Source of the DNA: Flavobacterium proteolyticum
GTDB taxonomy: Bacteria > Bacteroidota > Bacteroidia > Flavobacteriales > Flavobacteriaceae
Direction of reading: 5' to 3'
Length of the DNA stretch: 64,000 nt
NCBI RefSeq assembly: GCF_015223105.1
Contig: NZ_JADFTZ010000004.1
Location: 1 to 64,000, forward strand
A model generated the notes under the pieces. It was not told the DNA's origin, did no database searches, and was given only the letters and a program-made list of their open reading frames with translations. Position numbers and translations under genes: made by a program. This document shows, piece by piece, positions 53,422 to 64,000 of the stretch. The first letter of the stretch is position 1; each line of letters starts with the position of its first letter.

Positions 53422-53825
53422 TGGCAACTTCAAAAGTGACTTACTTAGGTGATTTACGCACTTCTTCTATACATTTACAATCAGGTTCGGAAATTATTTC
53501 GGATGCACCGCTTGACAACAACGGAAAAGGAGAAGCATTCTCACCAACCGACACAGTTGCAAATGGATTAGCTAGTTGTATGTTCACCGTTATGGGAATA
53601 AAAGCACGCGATTTAGACGTAGATTTCTCAGGTTCCACTGCAGAAGTAACCAAAATCATGGGAACAGAACCAAGAAGAATTACAGAAATTCACGTAACTT
53701 TCCATTTCTCTATCAATCCCGACGAAAAAACAAAAACCATCTTAGAAAGAACAGCAATGACTTGTCCAGTTTTTTATAGTTTACATCCTGATATTAAGAA
53801 AGAGATTGTTTTTAATTGGAAGTAA
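53421..53825 (+). CDS. OsmC family protein
   Basis: 134 residues. Peroxiredoxin-like OsmC/Ohr class that reduces organic peroxides. Two catalytic Cys: LASCMFTVMG (residue ~53) and TAMTCPVFYSLHPD (~114). Co-translated with the LysM gene (TAATG overlap). Confidence 0.93.
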   Translation: MATSKVTYLGDLRTSSIHLQSGSEIISDAPLDNNGKGEAFSPTDTVANGLASCMFTVMGIKARDLDVDFSGSTAEVTKIMGTEPRRITEIHVTFHFSINPDEKTKTILERTAMTCPVFYSLHPDIKKEIVFNWK

Positions 53826-53851
53826 TTAAATAGAATTTTATCCACAATCTT

Positions 53852-53870
53852 GTCATTCCGAAGGAATCTC
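53852..53870. repeat. REP-like word GTCATTCCGAAGGAATCTC
   Basis: Short element with a 5-bp stem (ATTCC-GAA-GGAAT) in the spacer before an AT-rich gene; resembles a dispersed repeat seen in Flavobacterium spacers (memory). Confidence 0.5.
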
Positions 53871-53891
53871 TTTTAATTCAACCTTATTTCA

Positions 53892-54590
53892 ATGAAGTTT
53901 TTGATTATTTCGTTTTTTTTCTTGCTTTTCTCATGTAAAAATGAAATTAGTAATGAAAATGATATTGATTCAAAAAAAATTGATGAAAATTTAAAAACTC
54001 AATTTAAAGAAATTAAAAGTGATACTCTTATAGTGAATAACTTAAAATTTGTTATAAAGCAGTTCAAAGAGGAAAATTTTGATTTTTCTTTGATTATTTT
54101 AAATGGTAAGTTTGATACTATATATAAGCACAATGATTTTATTAATGAATATAAAATTTCTGACTTTAACAATGATGGATTTCAAGATATTGTATTAGAT
54201 TATATTACCAATGTGCCAGGTATTGTTGATGTTTTACTTTTTGATTTGCCTAATGGAAAATTTCAAATAATTGAAGAATTGGGAAATTATGCTAGTCCAA
54301 TAAAAATTAAGAATTCAGAATGTTATTATTCATATGAAAGAGCTGGATGCGCTGATTATAATTGGGAAAGCGATTTGTTTTATTTATCAGATTATAAATG
54401 TGTTAAAGTTGGAAATATATCTGGGAAAGGTTGTGGTTATGAAAAAAGAAATGGAATTTTTATAAGTAAAATAGTAAATAATGAAGAAGTCGAAATTAAT
54501 TGGATAAAACGTGATACAGGTTATTACGAAGATAAATGGGAATTTATAGAAAATTATTGGACTAAAAACCATTTGAAATTCACTAAATAA
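53892..54590 (+). CDS. AT-rich putative lipoprotein with VCBS-like motif
   Basis: 232 residues. Lipobox FFLLFSC (Cys15) and an acidic/Lys mature part. Residues ~90-110 contain DFNNDGFQDIVLDYI, a calcium-binding FG-GAP/VCBS-like loop. Later a Cys-rich stretch (YSYERAGCADYNWESD, GKGCGYEKRNG). Family not recognised. The gene looks markedly more AT-rich than OsmC and DUF3820 on either side and lies behind a REP-like word, so it may be an insertion into an older OsmC-DUF3820 pair. Overlaps the next gene by one base (TAATG). Confidence 0.8.
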   Translation: MKFLIISFFFLLFSCKNEISNENDIDSKKIDENLKTQFKEIKSDTLIVNNLKFVIKQFKEENFDFSLIILNGKFDTIYKHNDFINEYKISDFNNDGFQDIVLDYITNVPGIVDVLLFDLPNGKFQIIEELGNYASPIKIKNSECYYSYERAGCADYNWESDLFYLSDYKCVKVGNISGKGCGYEKRNGIFISKIVNNEEVEINWIKRDTGYYEDKWEFIENYWTKNHLKFTK

Positions 54591-54823
54591 TGACTTCCAA
54601 CCAAGAACTTCTCGTAAAACTCGCTCATACCAAAATGCCTTTTGGTAAATACGAAGGCTATTACTTAATCGACCTTCCTGAGTATTATGTGGTTTGGTAT
54701 GCCAATAAAGGTTTTCCAAAAGGACAATTAGGCGAACAATTAAAATTGGTCCACGAACTCAAGCTAAACGGCTTAGAAGAACTCGTTCGAAACATCCGCC
54801 GAAACTTTCCAAAACAAAAATAA
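54590..54823 (+). CDS. DUF3820 family protein
   Basis: 77 residues. Family pattern MPFGKYEGYYLIDLPEYYVV and WYANKGFPKGQLGEQLKL. Small soluble protein found beside nucleic-acid enzymes in several bacteria; function unknown. Confidence 0.9.
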   Translation: MTSNQELLVKLAHTKMPFGKYEGYYLIDLPEYYVVWYANKGFPKGQLGEQLKLVHELKLNGLEELVRNIRRNFPKQK

Positions 54824-54879
54824 ATTGTTTACAATTTAATTACAAAATTGATACATCGACTAATTGGCACATTGACTAA

Positions 54880-56565
<1,686 letters not shown>

Positions 56566-56601
56566 ACTGTTCAATTAAGAACACTGAACACTAATAATTA
56601 G

Positions 56602-58491
56602 ATGGAAGAAAAAAAATTAGACCTTAATTCGATTATCGGATTTGTATTGATTTCTGGAATTTTGATTTGGATGTTATATTCAAATGCTCCAACACCAGAA
56701 GAATTAAAAGAAAAAGAGAAAAAAGAGCAAGTTGAAAAACAAACCAAAGAAGTTAAAACTGTAACTTCAACTGTTGCCGCAACGCCAGTATCAGATTCTA
56801 CTAAAAATGCTGCAGCGCAAGCACAATTAGGTTCGTTTGGATATTCTGCAACACTTCCATCAGCTACTGACAATGTAACTGAAATTAAAAACGAAGTTTT
56901 ATCGCTTAAAATTTCGAACAAAGGGGGTTATATTACTGAAGCTACTGTTTTAGGATTTGATCAATTTGAGAAGAATTCAAAAAAAGCGGTTCAAATTATT
57001 AAAGATAACAATGCTTCTTTAGACATCGCTTTAAATACTACTGATAACAGAACATTGCATACTAAAGACATGTATTTTGAGCCTAAGTTAACTACTGAAG
57101 GTAAAAATCAAGTTTTAACGATGCAGTTAAAAGCGGGCCCAGATCAGTTTTTAGAATATCGTTATGTGTTAAAGCCTAACGAATACATGTTAGACTTTGC
57201 TGTTCGTTCTCAAGGTTTAGAAAAAGTAGTGAATACTTCAAAACCATTGGATTTAGAATGGCAATTAAAATCATACAGAAACGAGAAAAGTGTTTCTTAT
57301 GAAAACAGATATACAGAGTTAGTTTTTGAGTACGAAGACGGAAAAGACGATTATTTAAACGCTGCTAAAGATTCAGAAGATGAAGCAAATGACGTTTCTT
57401 ACATAGCTTTCAAACAACATTTATTTACTTCTATTTTATTAACAGATACGAAGTTTAAAACAGCTAAGTTTAAGTCAGATAATTTAGTTGATAATGAAGA
57501 AGTTGATACTGTTTTTACTAAAAACTTTACAGCTCAAGTTCCATTAGAATTTAAAAATGGCGCTTTAAACTATAATATGAATTGGTATTATGGTCCTGCT
57601 AAATATGAGATTTTGGATGGTTACGAAAGAAATCTAGACGAAGTTTTACCATTAGGTTGGGGAATTTTCGGATGGATTAACCGTTATATTTTTATTCCAG
57701 TTTTCGGATTGATTTCTAGCATTGGAATTGGTTACGGAATGGCGATTATTTTATTTACAATTTTAGTTCGTATCGTGATGTCGCCAGTAACCTATAAATC
57801 GTATTTGTCACAAGCAAAAATGAAGGTGTTACGTCCTGAAATCATGGAATTGAATGAAAAATTCAAAGATAATCCGATGAAGAAACAACAAGAAACAATG
57901 AAGTTGTATTCAAAAGCAGGTGTGAATCCTATGGCAGGATGTTTACCAGCGTTGATGCAATTACCAGTTTTTTATGCGTTGTTTCAGTTCTTCCCATCGA
58001 TGTTCGATTTGAGACAAAAATCATTCTTATGGGCAGATGATTTATCTTCATTTGATGCGGTAATTCAGTTACCATTCCATATTCCATTTTATGGTAGTCA
58101 CGTGAGTTTATTCCCAATTTTGGCTTCTATCGCTATTTTCTTCTACATGAAGATGACTACAGGTGATCAAGCGATGAGTACACCTCCACAAGAAGGTATG
58201 CCAGATATGGGTAAAATCATGAAAATTATGATTTACATTTCGCCTGTAATGATGTTGTTCTTCTTTAATAATTACGCATCAGGATTGAGTTTGTATTATT
58301 TCATTTCTAACTTAATTACTATCGGTATTATGTTAGTGATTAAAAACTACATCGTGAAAGAAGATAAAATTCACGCTCAAATTCAGGAGAATAAAACAAA
58401 AGAGAAAAAGGAAAGTAAATTCCAAAGAAAAATGCGCGAAATGATGGAGCAAGCAGAAGCTCAAAAAGCAGCGCAACAAAGGAAAAAATAA
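56602..58491 (+). CDS. yidC: Membrane protein insertase YidC
   Basis: 629 residues. Inner-membrane insertase for membrane proteins, alone or with Sec. One N-terminal membrane helix (about 10-26), a large periplasmic domain (~90-370), then four to five helices with the core block NPMAGCLPALMQLPVFYALF, and a strongly basic C-terminal tail (KESKFQRKMREMMEQAEAQK) that contacts the ribosome. Confidence 0.97.
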   Translation: MEEKKLDLNSIIGFVLISGILIWMLYSNAPTPEELKEKEKKEQVEKQTKEVKTVTSTVAATPVSDSTKNAAAQAQLGSFGYSATLPSATDNVTEIKNEVLSLKISNKGGYITEATVLGFDQFEKNSKKAVQIIKDNNASLDIALNTTDNRTLHTKDMYFEPKLTTEGKNQVLTMQLKAGPDQFLEYRYVLKPNEYMLDFAVRSQGLEKVVNTSKPLDLEWQLKSYRNEKSVSYENRYTELVFEYEDGKDDYLNAAKDSEDEANDVSYIAFKQHLFTSILLTDTKFKTAKFKSDNLVDNEEVDTVFTKNFTAQVPLEFKNGALNYNMNWYYGPAKYEILDGYERNLDEVLPLGWGIFGWINRYIFIPVFGLISSIGIGYGMAIILFTILVRIVMSPVTYKSYLSQAKMKVLRPEIMELNEKFKDNPMKKQQETMKLYSKAGVNPMAGCLPALMQLPVFYALFQFFPSMFDLRQKSFLWADDLSSFDAVIQLPFHIPFYGSHVSLFPILASIAIFFYMKMTTGDQAMSTPPQEGMPDMGKIMKIMIYISPVMMLFFFNNYASGLSLYYFISNLITIGIMLVIKNYIVKEDKIHAQIQENKTKEKKESKFQRKMREMMEQAEAQKAAQQRKK

Positions 58492-58505
58492 TTTTATCTT
58501 AATAC

Positions 58506-58532
58506 AAACCCTGTCTTCAATCGACAGGGTTT
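58506..58532 (+). terminator. Terminator of yidC
   Basis: 10-bp stem AAACCCTGTC / GACAGGGTTT, 7-base loop, T run. Confidence 0.85.
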
Positions 58533-58549
58533 CTTTTTATATTTTAATA

Positions 58550-59350
58550 ATGAAAATAGCTATTATAGGATTTGGTAATATGGGACAAACCTATGCCAAC
58601 AGTTTTATGAGTTCGGGATTTGTAGGAGCTTCAGATATTTTAGTTTTGAACAAAACGAAAATTGAAGAAAAGAATAGTTTTGGAATTGATTCAACAAATT
58701 TTTACATAGATCCAAATCCCCAAATCTTTGAATCTGATATTTTGATTTTAGCTGTGAAACCTCAAGATTTTAAACAATTAGCGTCTGAAATAAATGCGTT
58801 TTTAAATCCAGAACATGTTGTGTTGTCAGTTATGGCCGGGATTTCAATTGAAGCTATGCAAAAGGAATTGGGTGTTTCTAAAATTGTTCGCTCAATGCCA
58901 AACATACCAACACAAATAGGTGAGGGAATAACTGTTTTTTGTGCCTCAAATACTGTGGATAGAAAAGAACTTTTCATAGTTCAGAATTTAATTAACACCA
59001 CTGGAAAATCCATTTATATTGAAAAAGAAGATATGCTAAATGCTGCCACAGCAGTTTCAGGGAGTGGACCTGCTTATGTCTTTTATTTCATGCAAGCAAT
59101 GATAGAATCGGCTGTTAAATTAGGTTTTTCGACATCTGAGGCTGAATTTTTAGTAAGTCAAACTTTGTCTGGTTCGGTACATTTACAAAATAGAAGCAAA
59201 TTGTCAAACGAAGCTTGGATTCAGCGAGTAGCCTCAAAAGGAGGAACAACAGAAGCTGCTTTGTCTGTTTTTAATCGGAAGGAACTTAAAGAAATCATAA
59301 TAGATGGGATAGATGCTGCGAACACAAGAGCTATAGAATTAGGAGCATAA
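58550..59350 (+). CDS. proC: Pyrroline-5-carboxylate reductase
   Basis: 266 residues. Last step of proline synthesis, NAD(P)H-dependent. Rossmann IAIIGFGNMGQTYANSFM, SMPNIPTQIGEGITVF, VSGSGPAYVFYFMQAMIESA, and the C-terminal KGGTTEAALSVF block are all present. The start lies about 17 bp after the yidC terminator; the region between reads TATATTTTAATA. Confidence 0.96.
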   Translation: MKIAIIGFGNMGQTYANSFMSSGFVGASDILVLNKTKIEEKNSFGIDSTNFYIDPNPQIFESDILILAVKPQDFKQLASEINAFLNPEHVVLSVMAGISIEAMQKELGVSKIVRSMPNIPTQIGEGITVFCASNTVDRKELFIVQNLINTTGKSIYIEKEDMLNAATAVSGSGPAYVFYFMQAMIESAVKLGFSTSEAEFLVSQTLSGSVHLQNRSKLSNEAWIQRVASKGGTTEAALSVFNRKELKEIIIDGIDAANTRAIELGA

Positions 59351-59379
59351 AAAAACGCTTTCCAATGGAAAGCGCTTTT
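59351..59379. terminator. Terminator between proC and the fasciclin gene
   Basis: CGCTTTCC / GGAAAGCG stem (loop AAT) bordered by A and T runs; can serve both convergent genes. Confidence 0.85.
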
Positions 59380-59410
59380 TATTCACAGCAATTTTATTTA
59401 TAGAAACGAA

Positions 59411-60340
59411 TTAATCTAAGTTTGGAAGTAATACTTGATTTACAGCATGTATTACACCATTTGAAGCTTGCACATCGGTAGCAACAATATTTGTAGCTCT
59501 ACTTTGCTCATCTGTAATTACAGTTCCAGAAATTGTAAAAGTTCCTGTTTCAAAAGTGGTTATTGGACCAGATGGAATCGCATTAGATAAAACGTTGGCA
59601 CCAGGAACAACATGATAGGTTAATACAGCTGTTTTTTGTGTAGAATTCAATCCACCATATAAATTTAATGTTGCAGTATCAAATGCACTATTTAATGGAG
59701 CAAAAACGGTAAAAGGAGAACTAGCAGTTCCGTTAAGAGTTCCAACTAACTCTTGTTCTGTTAGTAATGTAGCTAAGGTACTGAAATTTGGATTTGCTGT
59801 TGCATGTGTAACAATTGTAGGTAAGCCAATAACTGCATCAACAACATGGATTACACCATTATCGGCAATAATGTCAGCTGATGTTACACTAGATACTCCA
59901 TTTAATCTAACTCCTGAAGCTGTATTAATAAACATACTTAATGTGTTTGTTGATGACGCGCTACCAGTTGCTAGAGTTTTAACGTAACCTGTTGTTAATC
60001 CTGAAGATAAATTTGTTCCACTAACCACATGATTTAATAAAACTTGTGTTAGTGTTGGTAGCGGAACATCATCTAAAGATTCAAAGCCATTGTCATCTAG
60101 AAAATTCATAAACGCTTCATTTGTTGGAGCAAAAACGGTGTAAGATCCTTCTTGATCAAGTGTTTCAGCTAAATCAGCACGACTTAATGCTTCAACAAGA
60201 ATTGAAAAATTAGGATTTTCAGATGCGATATCAGTTATTGAATTGTTCTGTGTTGAGCTATCATCATCAGAACATGAAAACATTAATGTAGAACTTACTA
60301 CTAATAACGTTAATTTGATTAATTTTGCATAGTTTTTCAT
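59411..60340 (-). CDS. Two-domain fasciclin (FAS1) lipoprotein
   Basis: 309 residues. Lipobox MFSC (Cys23) followed by SDDDSS, the acidic export tag that in Flavobacterium targets lipoproteins to the cell surface. Two FAS1 domains: ~38-165 (NFSILVEALSRADLAETL, YTVFAPTNEAFMNFL, DNGVIHVVDAVIGLP) and ~172-309 (NFSTLATLLTEQELVGTL, FTVFAPLNSAF, ASNGVIHAVNQVLLPNLD). Likely a surface adhesion protein. It has its own promoter with an exact -7 box. Confidence 0.93.
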   Translation of the reverse strand: MKNYAKLIKLTLLVVSSTLMFSCSDDDSSTQNNSITDIASENPNFSILVEALSRADLAETLDQEGSYTVFAPTNEAFMNFLDDNGFESLDDVPLPTLTQVLLNHVVSGTNLSSGLTTGYVKTLATGSASSTNTLSMFINTASGVRLNGVSSVTSADIIADNGVIHVVDAVIGLPTIVTHATANPNFSTLATLLTEQELVGTLNGTASSPFTVFAPLNSAFDTATLNLYGGLNSTQKTAVLTYHVVPGANVLSNAIPSGPITTFETGTFTISGTVITDEQSRATNIVATDVQASNGVIHAVNQVLLPNLD

Positions 60341-60345
60341 AGTGA

Positions 60346-60445
60346 TTTATTTTTTGTTTAACCAAAATTAAAAAAGACTAAACAAATAAAAAACTATTTT
60401 GCTGCGTTATATAGCAGATTTAACTCACATTTATTTTTTGTTTAA
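60346..60445. repeat. 16-bp direct repeat in the divergent promoter region
   Basis: TTTATTTTTTGTTTAA at 60346-60361 and 60430-60445 (offset 84 bp). The left copy overlaps the fasciclin leader. Confidence 0.6.
60363..60370 (-). promoter_or_regulatory. -7 box (TAATTTTG) of the fasciclin gene
   Basis: Exact TAnnTTTG on the minus strand, 22 bp upstream of the start codon. Confidence 0.7.
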
Positions 60446-60524
60446 TCAGTATTTGGTCTAATATTTGATTTTTCAATTGTTACATTGTGATTAATAATTA
60501 ATAAATTAAACAATAGTCAAAAAA

Positions 60525-61289
60525 ATGAAGCAATTATTTCTTGCGTTTTTACTTTTAGGAGCTTTTATTGCAAATGCTCAAGATAAAATTAACCAATTAG
60601 ACGATAAAGGGAACCGTCATGGTTTATGGAGAGGAACTCATAAAGAATCGAATCGTGTTCGATATGAAGGTACTTTTGATCATGGAAAAGAAACCGGTAT
60701 ATTTAAGTATTTTGATGATACAAAAGCAGGAACTGTTATTGCTACTAGAGATTTTTCTAAAGGAGATGGTTCATGTTATGCCGTTTTTTATGATCAAAAA
60801 GGCAATAAAGTAAGTGAAGGGAAATTGGTAAACAAACTTCCAGAAGGTGAATGGAAATACTATCATTTCGAATCGAAACAATTAATGTCACAAGAATATT
60901 ATAAAGATGGTAAACTTGATGGTGTTCGAAAAGTATTTTATAAAGATGGAACTATTGCTGAAGAAACCAATTACAAATTAGGTATTAAAGTTGGAGCATC
61001 AAAAACATATTCTGAAAAAGGACAATTAATAGATTCACATATCTATAAAAATGGTCAATATGATGGAGTTGCTTCTTACTATGATGGATTGGGCAATAAA
61101 ATGTATGAAGGAAACTATGTTAACGGAAAACGTGTAGGAACTTGGAAGTTTTTCGAAAAAAACAAGGTAATTAAACAAGTTAAAGCCGCAAAATTTGGTC
61201 AAGAATTGATTAAATATGAGCAAAGAAATGCTAAAGAAGCATCAAAAACATTAGAACAGTTAAAAGAAGAAAAAGGAGGACAAGAATAA
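60525..61289 (+). CDS. MORN-repeat / YwqK-like secreted protein
   Basis: 254 residues. Signal peptide (LLLGAFIANAQ), then ~8 degenerate MORN-type repeats such as GNRHGLWRGTHKES, GKETGIFKYFDD, NKLPEGEWKYYHF, GKLDGVRKVFYKDG and GKRVGTWKFF, and a Lys/Glu C-terminal coil. Databases often call such proteins YwqK antitoxin, but there is no toxin gene here. Likely exported; function unknown. mnmA begins at the very next base. Confidence 0.85.
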   Translation: MKQLFLAFLLLGAFIANAQDKINQLDDKGNRHGLWRGTHKESNRVRYEGTFDHGKETGIFKYFDDTKAGTVIATRDFSKGDGSCYAVFYDQKGNKVSEGKLVNKLPEGEWKYYHFESKQLMSQEYYKDGKLDGVRKVFYKDGTIAEETNYKLGIKVGASKTYSEKGQLIDSHIYKNGQYDGVASYYDGLGNKMYEGNYVNGKRVGTWKFFEKNKVIKQVKAAKFGQELIKYEQRNAKEASKTLEQLKEEKGGQE

Positions 61290-62477
61290 ATGAAAAGAGT
61301 AGTAGTAGGACTTTCGGGTGGAGTAGACTCGAGTGTTGCCGCTTATTTATTAAAAGAGCAAGGATACGAAGTTATTGGGCTATTCATGAAGAATTGGCAT
61401 GATGATTCCGTTACGATTTCAAATGAATGTCCGTGGTTAGAAGATAGTAATGATGCTTTATTAGTTGCTGAAAAACTTGGAATTCCTTTTCAAACGGTTG
61501 ATTTATCAGAACAATACAAAGAGAAAATCGTTGATTACATGTTTAACGAATACGAGAAAGGAAGAACTCCAAATCCAGACGTATTGTGTAACCGTGAAAT
61601 CAAATTCGATGTTTTCATGAAAATCGCTATGTCTTTAGGAGCTGATTATGTAGCAACTGGGCATTATTGTAGAAAAGGAACCATCGAAAAAGAGGGAAAA
61701 GAAGTCTATCAATTGTTAGCAGGTAAAGATGGAAATAAAGATCAATCGTATTTTTTATGTCAATTATCACAAGACCAACTTTCGAAAGCGTTATTTCCAA
61801 TTGGTGAATTAACCAAACCTGAAGTTCGTGAAATTGCATCGAAATTAGATTTAATTACAGCCGAGAAGAAAGATTCGCAGGGACTTTGTTTTATCGGAAA
61901 AGTGCGCTTACCTGAATTTTTACAACAAAAATTACAACCAAAAGAAGGTGTAATTATCGAAATTCCAGCAGAAGCCGAAATATATCATCAAGAACAACCC
62001 CAATTCAATTCGGAAGAAGAAGCTTTTGCTTTTGAAGCAAGAAGAATTGATTATTTAAAAGTGCCTGGAAAAGTAATGGGCAAACATCAAGGCGCTCATT
62101 ATTTTACAAAAGGGCAACGCAAAGGTTTAAATGTTGGAGGAACAAAAGAACCGCTTTTCATTATAGAAACTGATGTAGAAAAGAATATCGTATATACTGG
62201 ACAAGGCAATCAACATCCCGGATTATTTAAAAAAGCATTGTTTATTGCAAATGATGAAATTCACTGGATAAGAGAAGATTTAGCTTTGAAAGAGGGTGAA
62301 AAAATGGAAGTAATGGCAAGAATTCGTTACCGCCAACCTTTGCAAAAAGCAACTTTACATCAATTCAAAGAGGGGATATATGTAGTGTTTGAAAATCCAC
62401 AATCAGCTATAACAGAAGGACAATTCGTGGCTTGGCATCATGACGATGAAGTTTTAGGAAGCGGAGTTATTGCATAA
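61290..62477 (+). CDS. mnmA: tRNA 2-thiouridine synthase MnmA
   Basis: 395 residues. Thiolates U34 of tRNA-Glu/Gln/Lys. PP-loop [18 protein letters not shown], catalytic Cys in [13 protein letters not shown] and the second Cys in [14 protein letters not shown], then [20 protein letters not shown]. Follows the MORN gene with no gap (TAA-ATG), so it is translated from the same mRNA or coupled. Confidence 0.97.
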   Translation: MKRVVVGLSGGVDSSVAAYLLKEQGYEVIGLFMKNWHDDSVTISNECPWLEDSNDALLVAEKLGIPFQTVDLSEQYKEKIVDYMFNEYEKGRTPNPDVLCNREIKFDVFMKIAMSLGADYVATGHYCRKGTIEKEGKEVYQLLAGKDGNKDQSYFLCQLSQDQLSKALFPIGELTKPEVREIASKLDLITAEKKDSQGLCFIGKVRLPEFLQQKLQPKEGVIIEIPAEAEIYHQEQPQFNSEEEAFAFEARRIDYLKVPGKVMGKHQGAHYFTKGQRKGLNVGGTKEPLFIIETDVEKNIVYTGQGNQHPGLFKKALFIANDEIHWIREDLALKEGEKMEVMARIRYRQPLQKATLHQFKEGIYVVFENPQSAITEGQFVAWHHDDEVLGSGVIA

Positions 62478-62507
62478 AACAATTGTAGTTTCTTCAATAA
62501 AAATGAG

Positions 62508-62515
62508 TAAATTTG
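62508..62515 (+). promoter_or_regulatory. -7 box (TAAATTTG) of the subtilase gene
   Basis: Exact match 20 bp before the ATG at 62536. Confidence 0.7.
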
Positions 62516-62535
62516 ATTTAATAAACCCATGTTAT

Positions 62536-64000
62536 ATGAAGAAACTACTACTTTTTACATTATTGGTTTTTAATTTTGGCTTTTCTCAAGAAGACGCTTG
62601 GGTGTATTTTAATGATAAACCTGATGCCACTTATTATTTAGCGAATCCTTTACAAATGTTATCTCAAAGAGCATTAGACAGAAGAACTTCTCAAGGAATT
62701 ATTTTGGATAATACCGATGTTCCTATTGCTCAAACGTATATAGACCAAGTTACTGCTTCAACTGGAATTACAGTTATGGCTAAATCAAAATGGTTAAATG
62801 CACTTCATGTTAGAGGAACTCAAGTGGATATTCAATTACTAACTAATTTGCCTTTTGTAAATCATATTCAGTTCGCAAATGCTAGTTTGAATTCTAGACA
62901 TTCTAATACGATTCAAAAAACTACAGTAATACAACCTGTAAACAAACAATTAGAAGTTTTAACCGATTTTAACTACGGAGGTTCATCGAATCAAATTCAA
63001 ATGTTAAATGGTCATTTTTTGCACCAACAAAATTATACGGGTCAAGGTAAGATGGTAGCTATTATGGATGCAGGTTTTCCTGGAGTAAATTCTGCAAGTC
63101 CATTCCAAAGATTACGTGATAATAATTTAATTTTAGGAGGTTATAATTTTCCAGACAGAAATACCTCTATTTATACAAGAAATTCTCATGGAACATCAGT
63201 ATTGTCTTGCATGGCGGGATATGTTGATAATCAATTAGTAGGTACTGCTCCAGATGCACAATATTACTTATTCATAACTGAAGATGCAAATTCTGAAAAT
63301 CCAGTAGAGGAATCGTATTGGGTAGAAGCAGCAGAAATGGCAGATAGTTTAGGAGTTGATGTAATTAATACTTCATTAGGTTATTTTGAATACGATAATC
63401 CAAATTATACCTATTCGTATTCAGATATGAACGGTATTAAAACATTTGCAGCAAGAGGTGCTGACAAAGCTTTTTCTAAAGGAATGATTTGCGTTACAAG
63501 CGCTGGGAATTCAGGAAATTCAGCAAATCCACATATAGCAACACCAGCTGATGCAATTACAACATTAACGGTTGGTGCTGTAGATGCAACTGAAAATTAT
63601 GTTTCTTTTAGTTCTATTGGACCATCATTTGATGGAAGAGTTAAACCCGATGTTTGCGCAAAAGGTGCTGGTTCAACCGTTAGTAATTCTTCAGGAAGTA
63701 TAACAACTGCTAATGGAACTTCTTTTTCTAGTCCTATTTTAGCCGGAATGGTAACTACCTTTTGGTCGGCTGTTCCAAATATGACAAATGCTCAAATCGT
63801 TCAATTTGTAAAACAATCGGCTGATTTGTATAATAATCCAACCATATATAAAGGATATGGTGTGCCCGATTTTCAATTGGCTTTAACCAATGCTTTATCA
63901 GCAAACAATTTTGAAAATGATATTATATTATTGTATCCAAATCCAGTTCAAGATAAAGTAACTATTGTTTTTTCAGATACCAATTTTTCTGGAAATCTTA
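62536..64000 (+). CDS. Secreted S8 subtilisin-like serine protease, 3'-truncated by window
   Basis: Signal peptide MKKLLLFTLLVFNFGFSQ, an S8 inhibitor-like prodomain, then the catalytic triad: Asp178 in AIMDAGFPGV, His218 in NSHGTSVLSCMAG, Ser396 in NGTSFSSPILAG. The frame is open at the window end, where NNFENDIILLYPNPVQDKVT starts, the usual beginning of a T9SS type A sorting domain. So it should be secreted by type IX. ATG at 62536 is chosen for the signal; an ATG at 62529 is out of frame. Confidence 0.93.
   Translation, partial: MKKLLLFTLLVFNFGFSQEDAWVYFNDKPDATYYLANPLQMLSQRALDRRTSQGIILDNTDVPIAQTYIDQVTASTGITVMAKSKWLNALHVRGTQVDIQLLTNLPFVNHIQFANASLNSRHSNTIQKTTVIQPVNKQLEVLTDFNYGGSSNQIQMLNGHFLHQQNYTGQGKMVAIMDAGFPGVNSASPFQRLRDNNLILGGYNFPDRNTSIYTRNSHGTSVLSCMAGYVDNQLVGTAPDAQYYLFITEDANSENPVEESYWVEAAEMADSLGVDVINTSLGYFEYDNPNYTYSYSDMNGIKTFAARGADKAFSKGMICVTSAGNSGNSANPHIATPADAITTLTVGAVDATENYVSFSSIGPSFDGRVKPDVCAKGAGSTVSNSSGSITTANGTSFSSPILAGMVTTFWSAVPNMTNAQIVQFVKQSADLYNNPTIYKGYGVPDFQLALTNALSANNFENDIILLYPNPVQDKVTIVFSDTNFSGNL

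Noticed and set aside
60525-61289. Toxin-antitoxin system from the YwqK label
   Set aside because: No toxin gene beside it, and a signal peptide argues against a cytosolic antitoxin.

Overview
The window looks like a chromosomal segment of a member of the Flavobacteriaceae (Bacteroidetes), close to Flavobacterium. The DNA is AT-rich. Many starts have A-rich leaders without a clear Shine-Dalgarno. At least fifteen genes have an exact Bacteroidetes -7 box (TAnnTTTG) just upstream. The gene content fits: a type IX secretion (T9SS) type-B sorted repeat protein, a subtilase beginning to show a T9SS tail, lipoproteins with acidic export signals, OmpA-like modules, DUF1573, and topoisomerase IV genes in Flavobacterium style. 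No rRNA operon, CRISPR array, prophage or transposase was seen.

Layout. 1-2.4 kb: 3' end of a giant repeat protein with a gliding-motility C-terminal domain. 2.5-8.5 kb: aminotransferase, aspartyl protease with PDZ, DUF1573 protein, valS. 8.5-11.3 kb: an accessory island holding one 807-aa PD-(D/E)XK nuclease / P-loop ATPase fusion, bounded by two identical but inverted 31-bp terminator copies. 11.3-15 kb: HPF/RaiA, a DUF2975-HTH pair, a pentapeptide-repeat gene between related spacers, tRNA-Ala, a DUF2400 gene and lolD. 15.2-16.9 kb: msrA, folE. 17-22 kb: small envelope genes, serA-serC, acyl-CoA reductase and a ferredoxin. 22-27 kb: envelope proteins, ychF, DUF2459. 27-33.5 kb: parE-parC and fhs. 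33.5-38 kb (minus): terC, small membrane proteins, murQ, a PH-domain protein, a ZIP transporter, a methyltransferase. 38-43.9 kb: two rRNA methyltransferase genes (RlmL-like, RlmD) and DUF genes. 44-48.6 kb: rocD, then three tandem double-OmpA genes plus a lipoprotein. 48.6-58.5 kb: purM-like, guaA, LysM protein, OsmC, DUF3820, pyrG, yidC. 58.5-64 kb: proC, a two-domain fasciclin lipoprotein, a MORN-type protein, mnmA and the start of a secreted S8 protease.

Most of the window is housekeeping: serine (serA/serC), one-carbon and purine/pyrimidine supply (fhs, folE, purM-like, guaA, pyrG), proline/ornithine (rocD, proC), translation (valS, mnmA, rlmD, HPF, ychF) and envelope biogenesis (lolD, yidC, murQ). 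The best candidate for an undescribed system is the single-gene nuclease-ATPase island at 8.7-11.2 kb. Other items of interest are the OmpA triplet whose second domain replaces the peptidoglycan-binding Asp with a Cys-Cys pair, CAA-repeat leaders shared by nucleotide and one-carbon genes, a phased direct-repeat operator candidate before the DUF2975-HTH pair, and several REP-like palindromes in spacers. Family names come from reading the proteins and from memory; no database search was run.
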